Positions 60,260 to 64,000 of a stretch of 64,000 nt of DNA are shown here, in pieces. The notes below the pieces were generated by a model. The model made no database searches. It worked only from the letters and a program-made list of their open reading frames with translations, and was not told the DNA's origin. Numbering within the stretch: position 1 is the first letter of the stretch; each line of letters begins with the position of its first letter. The position numbers and the translations under genes were made by a program. The DNA lies in contig NZ_BMJI01000011.1 of NCBI RefSeq assembly GCF_014643255.1, positions 27,436 to 91,435 of the forward strand, in the 5' to 3' direction. The DNA is from Tersicoccus solisilvae. Its GTDB lineage: Bacteria; Actinomycetota; Actinomycetes; Actinomycetales; Micrococcaceae.

Positions 60260-61258
60260 GTGCCCACCCCCACCGGCTCGGTCACGGTCAGCGCGCCGGG
60301 CAAGATCAACGTCTGCTTCCTCGTCGGCCCCCTGCTGTCGTCGGGCTATCACCGGGTCGCCAGCGTCTACCAGGCGGTCTCGCTGCTCGAGCACGTCACC
60401 GCCACCGCGACCGACGAGCCGGGCATCGGGCTGAGCGTGGAGTTCACGCCCGGCAGCGTCCTGGCCGCCCGGGCCCGCCGGCGGGCGGACTCCGGCATCG
60501 ACCTGCTCGCGGCCATCCCGCGGGACGCCACCAACCTCGCCGCCCGCGCGGCCGCCCTCGTCCTGGCCGCCTCCGACTGGGACGGAGGCGTCCACCTGCA
60601 CCTGAGCAAGGCGGTGCCCGTGGCCGGCGGGATGGGCGGCGGTTCGGCCGACGCGGCCGCCGCGCTCGTCGCCTGCGACGCCCTGTTCGGCACCGCCCTG
60701 GGCTCGCGCGAGCTGGCGCGACTCGGCGAACAGCTGGGTGCCGACGTCCCGTTCGCCCTGCTCGGCGGCGTGGCCGTCGGCCTGGGCACGGGCACCGAGC
60801 TGACGCCGGCGCTCGCCCCGGTGCCCTTCCACTGGGTGCTGGTCCCCGCCGACTTCGGCATCTCCACCCCGCGCGCCTTCGCGGCCCTCGACGAGCACCG
60901 GCGCGCCGTGACCGGTGGCGCCGGCCCCGACCGGATCCCCGTTCCGGCGGCACCGGCGGACGTGCTGCACGCCCTGCGTGCGGGTGATCCGCAGGGCCTG
61001 GCCGCCGTGCTGCACAACGACCTGCAGGAGCCCGCGCTCGGCCTCGCCCCGCAGCTGCGACCGGTGCTCGCCGAGGGCCTGGCCGCCGGGGCGCTCGCCG
61101 GCATCGTCTCCGGCTCGGGCCCCACTCTCGCCCTGCTGTGCCTCGACGAGGACGACGCCGAGGCGGTCGCCACCAGCCTCGGTCACCGGGGCATCGATGC
61201 GGTGCCGGTCACCGGCCCGGTGACCGGCACCCAGATCCTCTCCCGCACGAGCGGCTGA
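60260..61258 (+). CDS. ispE: 4-Diphosphocytidyl-2-C-methyl-D-erythritol kinase
   Basis: GHMP kinase of the non-mevalonate isoprenoid pathway, phosphorylating CDP-ME. The 332-residue protein has SAPGKINVCFLV at its start, the ATP motif PVAGGMGGGSADAAAAL near residues 120-136, and the third GHMP motif GIVSGSGPTLALLC. The GTG is one base after the rsmA stop, so the two genes are surely co-transcribed. The pathway's products feed the prenyl synthase encoded at 7344. Confidence 0.94.
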   Translation: MPTPTGSVTVSAPGKINVCFLVGPLLSSGYHRVASVYQAVSLLEHVTATATDEPGIGLSVEFTPGSVLAARARRRADSGIDLLAAIPRDATNLAARAAALVLAASDWDGGVHLHLSKAVPVAGGMGGGSADAAAALVACDALFGTALGSRELARLGEQLGADVPFALLGGVAVGLGTGTELTPALAPVPFHWVLVPADFGISTPRAFAALDEHRRAVTGGAGPDRIPVPAAPADVLHALRAGDPQGLAAVLHNDLQEPALGLAPQLRPVLAEGLAAGALAGIVSGSGPTLALLCLDEDDAEAVATSLGHRGIDAVPVTGPVTGTQILSRTSG

Positions 61259-61295
61259 GGTCCGGCGGCCGTCCCGCCGGGCCCGCCGTCTCGCC

Positions 61296-61301
61296 TACCC
61301 T
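61296..61301 (+). promoter_or_regulatory. Predicted -10 box of the ABC-F gene
   Basis: TACCCT, nine bases before the ATG at 61311, with GGAAGGG in between; transcript is leaderless or nearly so. Confidence 0.45.
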
Positions 61302-61310
61302 GGAAGGGAT

Positions 61311-63134
61311 ATGGCGCATCTGCTGGGGGCCGAGGCCCTCCATCTCGAGTACCCGACCAAGGTGGTCTTCGACTCCGTGACCCTCGGCGTGGAGGAGGGG
61401 GACCGGATCGGCATCGTCGGCCGCAACGGCGACGGCAAGTCGTCGCTGCTCGCGATGCTGGCCCGGCGGCGCGAGCCCGACGGCGGGCGCGTGACCGTCC
61501 GGGGCGGCACCCGGATCGGCGTCCTGGAGCAGGCCGACACCCTGCCCGACGACGAGACGATCGGCCACGCCGTCGTCGGCGAGACCCCCGAGCACGAGTG
61601 GGCCGGCGACGCGCGCACCCGTGACGTCATCGCCGGTCTGCTCGGCGACCTGCCGTGGGACGCCCGGCTCGGCAGCCTGTCCGGCGGCCAGCGCCGCCGC
61701 GTCTCCCTGGCGCGGCTGCTGCGCGGCGACCACGACATCCTCGCCCTCGACGAGCCCACCAACCACCTCGACATGGAGGCCATCACCTGGCTGGCCGGGC
61801 ACCTCAAGCGCCGGTGGGCGGTCAACGCGGGCGGCCTGCTCGTCGTCACCCACGACCGGTGGTTCCTCGACGAGGTGTGCACCGCCACGTGGGAGGTGCA
61901 CGACCGGATCGTCGAGCCGTTCGAGGGCGGCTATGCGGCGTACATCCTGCAGCGGGTGGAACGGGACCGGCAGGCGGCGGCGTCCGAGGCCCGGCGGCAG
62001 AACCTCGCGCGCAAGGAGCTGGCCTGGTTGCGCCGCGGCGCGCCCGCCCGCACGTCCAAGCCGAAGTTCCGCATCGACGCGGCGAACACCCTGATCGCCG
62101 ACGTGCCCGAGATCCGCAACCGGGTGGACCTGCAGTCCCTCGCCGTCTCGCGGCTGGGCAAGGACGTCGTCGACCTGCTCGACGTCTCCGTCGCCTACGG
62201 CGACCGGGAGGTGCTGCACCGGATCGAGTGGCGGCTCGCCCCGGGGGAGCGGACCGGCATCCTCGGCGTCAACGGCGCCGGCAAGTCCACGCTGCTGGGA
62301 CTGATCGACGGCGCGGTGGACCCGTCCAGCGGGCGCGTCAAGCGCGGGAAGACCGTCAAGGTCGCCACCCTCACCCAGCGGCTCGACGAGCTGGAGGAGC
62401 ACCTCGCGGACCCGGTGCGGGTGGTGATCGGGCGGCTGCGCACCACCTACACGCTCGGCACGGGGTCGAAGGCGCAGGAGCTGACGCCCGGGCAGCTGCT
62501 GGAGCGGCTCGGCTTCTCCTCCGCCCAGTTGTCGACGCCGGTGAAGGACCTCTCGGGCGGGCAGAAACGGCGGCTCCAGCTGCTGCTCATCCTGCTCGAC
62601 CAGCCCAACGTGCTGATCCTCGACGAGCCGACCAACGACCTGGACACGGACATGCTGGCGGCGATGGAGGACCTGCTCGACTCCTGGCCCGGCACCCTCA
62701 TCGTGGTCAGCCACGACCGGTACTTCCTCGAACGGGTCACCGACCAGCAGTACGCGATCCTCGACCGGCGACTGCGGCACCTGCCCGGCGGGGTCGACGA
62801 GTACCTGCGGCTGCGGGCCGCCCAGGAGTCGGCGCGGTCCTCGAGCGCCTCTTCCGGCGGCACCCGGTCCGGGTCGGCCGGGTCGACCGGGTCGGCCGCG
62901 TCGACCTCGGTGCTCTCCGGCGCGGAGCTGCGGGCGGCGCAGAAGGAACTCGCCGCCATCGAGCGCCGGCTCGGGAAGCTGTCCGAGCAGATCGCGACGC
63001 GTCGCACCGCGCTCGCCGACCACGACCAGGCGGACTACGTCGGCCTGGGCAAGGAGATGGCGGTGATCAACGAGCTCGAACAGGAGACGGCCGACCTGGA
63101 GGAGCGCTGGCTGGAGCTCGGCGAGGCCCTCTGA
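61311..63134 (+). CDS. ABC-F family ATPase
   Basis: A 607-residue soluble protein with two ABC domains and no membrane part, the layout of ribosome-acting ABC-F factors. Domain 1: Walker A GRNGDGKSS (about 38-46), signature LSGGQRRRVSLARLL, Walker B ILALDEPTNHLDM. Linker: residues about 235-290. Domain 2: Walker A GVNGAGKSTLL, signature LSGGQKRRLQLLL, Walker B LILDEPTNDLDTD. A Ser/Gly/Ala linker then leads to a C-terminal coiled coil as in Uup. It may relieve stalled ribosomes or, less likely, give antibiotic resistance; specific subtype is not fixed. Confidence 0.92.
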   Translation: MAHLLGAEALHLEYPTKVVFDSVTLGVEEGDRIGIVGRNGDGKSSLLAMLARRREPDGGRVTVRGGTRIGVLEQADTLPDDETIGHAVVGETPEHEWAGDARTRDVIAGLLGDLPWDARLGSLSGGQRRRVSLARLLRGDHDILALDEPTNHLDMEAITWLAGHLKRRWAVNAGGLLVVTHDRWFLDEVCTATWEVHDRIVEPFEGGYAAYILQRVERDRQAAASEARRQNLARKELAWLRRGAPARTSKPKFRIDAANTLIADVPEIRNRVDLQSLAVSRLGKDVVDLLDVSVAYGDREVLHRIEWRLAPGERTGILGVNGAGKSTLLGLIDGAVDPSSGRVKRGKTVKVATLTQRLDELEEHLADPVRVVIGRLRTTYTLGTGSKAQELTPGQLLERLGFSSAQLSTPVKDLSGGQKRRLQLLLILLDQPNVLILDEPTNDLDTDMLAAMEDLLDSWPGTLIVVSHDRYFLERVTDQQYAILDRRLRHLPGGVDEYLRLRAAQESARSSSASSGGTRSGSAGSTGSAASTSVLSGAELRAAQKELAAIERRLGKLSEQIATRRTALADHDQADYVGLGKEMAVINELEQETADLEERWLELGEAL

Positions 63135-63421
63135 CGCCGGCCCCGTCGTCGAGAGTGCGGACGTCGCGGTCCCCGTCGCCAGCCCCGTCGCCGAGAGTGC
63201 GGACGTCGCGGTCCCCGTCGCCGAGAGTACGGACGTCGCGGTCCCCGTCGCCGAGAGTGCGGACGTCGCGGTCCCCGTCGCCGAGAGTGCGGACGTCGCG
63301 GTCACGCACGCCGGATGCGCGCGTCTTCCTCACACTCGGCGTCGGTGTCGACCAGAGGTGTGCGCGTGAAGCCCGGAGGGGCCGATCGGCCGTCCGCCGA
63401 CGGCCGTGGAAGACTGACCCC
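63135..63421. other. Intergenic region after the ABC-F gene
   Basis: 287 bases mostly taken up by the 30-bp repeat array; the remaining 118 bases before the next ATG show no strong hairpin. A weak AAGACT box lies shortly before the ATG at 63422. Confidence 0.5.
63141..63303. repeat. Intergenic array of five 30-bp tandem repeats
   Basis: The core GAGAGTGCGGACGTCGCGGT begins at 63151, 63193, 63223, 63253 and 63283. Spacing is 30 bases except for one 12-base insertion between the first and second copies. Only two core positions differ among copies. There are no unique spacers. It lies between the ABC-F stop and the next gene and is not part of either. Confidence 0.9.
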
Positions 63422-64000
63422 ATGACGAACGCGGCACCCGCCGGCGCCGGTGAACCGGCGCCCGGCCGGCTGGTGGACGGGGCGGCCAGCCTCGACGAGG
63501 TGATCGAACGGTGCCGGGCGCACGGCGTGAGCGTCCTCGGTCTGGCCGCGGGTCCCGGCGGGGCCCTGGGGATCCACCTCGGCGCCCGGGTCCGCGACGA
63601 CTACCGGCGACGGCTGCGCGAGGCCGGGCTCCGCCTGATCACGGTCACGGCTCCGCCGGACCTGCTCGCCGAACGCCCCGACGAGGGCATCGCCGCCGAC
63701 GTCGCGGACTATCTGGATCTGGCCGCCGACATCGGCGCCGAGTCGCTGACCCTCACCCTGACCGCCGCACAGACCGTGGCCCGGGTCGCCCAGGGGCCCG
63801 ACGGCGAGGAGGCCGTCGCGCGCCTGCGGATGCTCGCCGACCGTGCCGCCTCGCTCGACGTCGCCGCCGTGCTGCAGAACGCGCCCGCCGTGCCCGCGAT
63901 CGGCCAGGTCATCGAGCTCGTCGAACTCCTGCACGCGCAGCTCGCCGCGGCTCCGGTGCCGAGCCCGGCCGGGGCCGGCGCCGCCGCCGGCGCTCCCGCG
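63422..64000 (+). CDS. Sugar phosphate isomerase/epimerase-like TIM-barrel protein (5' part)
   Basis: The first 193 residues of a gene that runs off the window. After a short disordered start, strand-helix units (SLDEVIERCRAHGVSVLGLA, YRRRLREAGLRLITVTAPP, VADYLDLAADIGAESLTLTL, DRAASLDVAAVLQNAP) follow the AP endonuclease 2/xylose isomerase-like TIM-barrel pattern. No metal-ligand residues can be assigned from the fragment. No clear ribosome site precedes the ATG, and it may be leaderless. Function uncertain. Confidence 0.55.
   Translation, partial: MTNAAPAGAGEPAPGRLVDGAASLDEVIERCRAHGVSVLGLAAGPGGALGIHLGARVRDDYRRRLREAGLRLITVTAPPDLLAERPDEGIAADVADYLDLAADIGAESLTLTLTAAQTVARVAQGPDGEEAVARLRMLADRAASLDVAAVLQNAPAVPAIGQVIELVELLHAQLAAAPVPSPAGAGAAAGAPA

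Noticed and set aside
63141..63303. Possible CRISPR array from the regularly spaced 30-bp repeats
   Set aside because: The repeats abut directly without unique spacers (except one 12-base insertion) and no cas genes are nearby.
61209..63305. 698-codon antisense open frame over the ABC-F gene beginning in the repeat array
   Set aside because: It is a shadow frame; the Ala/Thr/Ser repeats at its start merely translate the 30-bp array and the rest is antisense to well-conserved ATPase motifs.

Overview
The window is high-GC actinobacterial chromosome. Mycothiol S-conjugate amidase, a WhiB regulator, a protein O-mannosyltransferase, the short-chain prenyltransferase family and many uncharacterised families typical of actinobacteria (DUF4307, DUF4245, DUF3499, DUF5719, TIGR03089) all point that way. 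Several blocks keep the gene order I know from Mycobacterium tuberculosis (greA/DUF4307/mca/DUF255/hemolysin III/Z-prenyltransferase/phoH2/fum/glpX; purE/purK/gtrA; pmt/rsmI ... tatD/rpfB/ksgA/ispE), but the blocks are joined differently and no mycobacterial cell-envelope genes are seen. The genus cannot be fixed from sequence reading; a non-mycobacterial actinobacterium is the safest statement.

Layout. 1-20 kb is core metabolism: threonine deaminase, GreA, mycothiol detoxification, a DUF255 thioredoxin-like protein, prenyl diphosphate synthase, the PIN-PhoH2 toxin/helicase, rhomboid and A24 peptidases, pyruvate:quinone dehydrogenase, NUDIX, fumarase, beta-carbonic anhydrase, fructose bisphosphatase and a FemAB transferase. 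20.0-21.4 kb is a short, clearly lower-GC island with one DUF4062 gene. 21.4-26.2 kb holds a hypothetical gene next to a motif-dense non-coding stretch, then manA, purE/purK and gtrA. 27-36 kb is the whiB2-type cassette (WhiB, giant membrane glycosyltransferase, DUF5719 protein, degenerate metallopeptidase, DUF3499) followed by S-adenosylhomocysteinase. 36-41 kb has a lipoprotein L,D-transpeptidase and a LysR-divergent MBL hydrolase/MFS transporter unit. 41-49 kb has RDD and SpoIIM-like membrane proteins, a DUF1461 protein with a very long charged N-terminus, an acyl-CoA synthetase and protein mannosyltransferase. 49-64 kb has rsmI, succinate-semialdehyde dehydrogenase, a MoxR/DUF58/transglutaminase operon, tatD, an RpfB-like protein without its catalytic domain, rsmA, ispE, an ABC-F ATPase and the start of a further gene.

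How the parts work together. Many genes concern the envelope (FemAB, Ldt, RpfB-like, Pmt, GT2, prenyltransferase, TgpA operon) or stress and redox (mca, WhiB, PhoH2). Expression signals are recurrent: a TANNNT -10 box placed 6-8 bases before the start codon suggests leaderless transcripts for at least eight genes, and convergent gene pairs are separated by long, U-tract-free hairpins. The most interesting single items are a terminator-like hairpin with a real U-tract in the greA leader, the RpfB-like protein lacking its Rpf domain at the rpfB locus, the DUF4062 island, a possible PhoAT-type small ORF before phoH2, and a 77-bp hairpin with 23-bp perfect arms.
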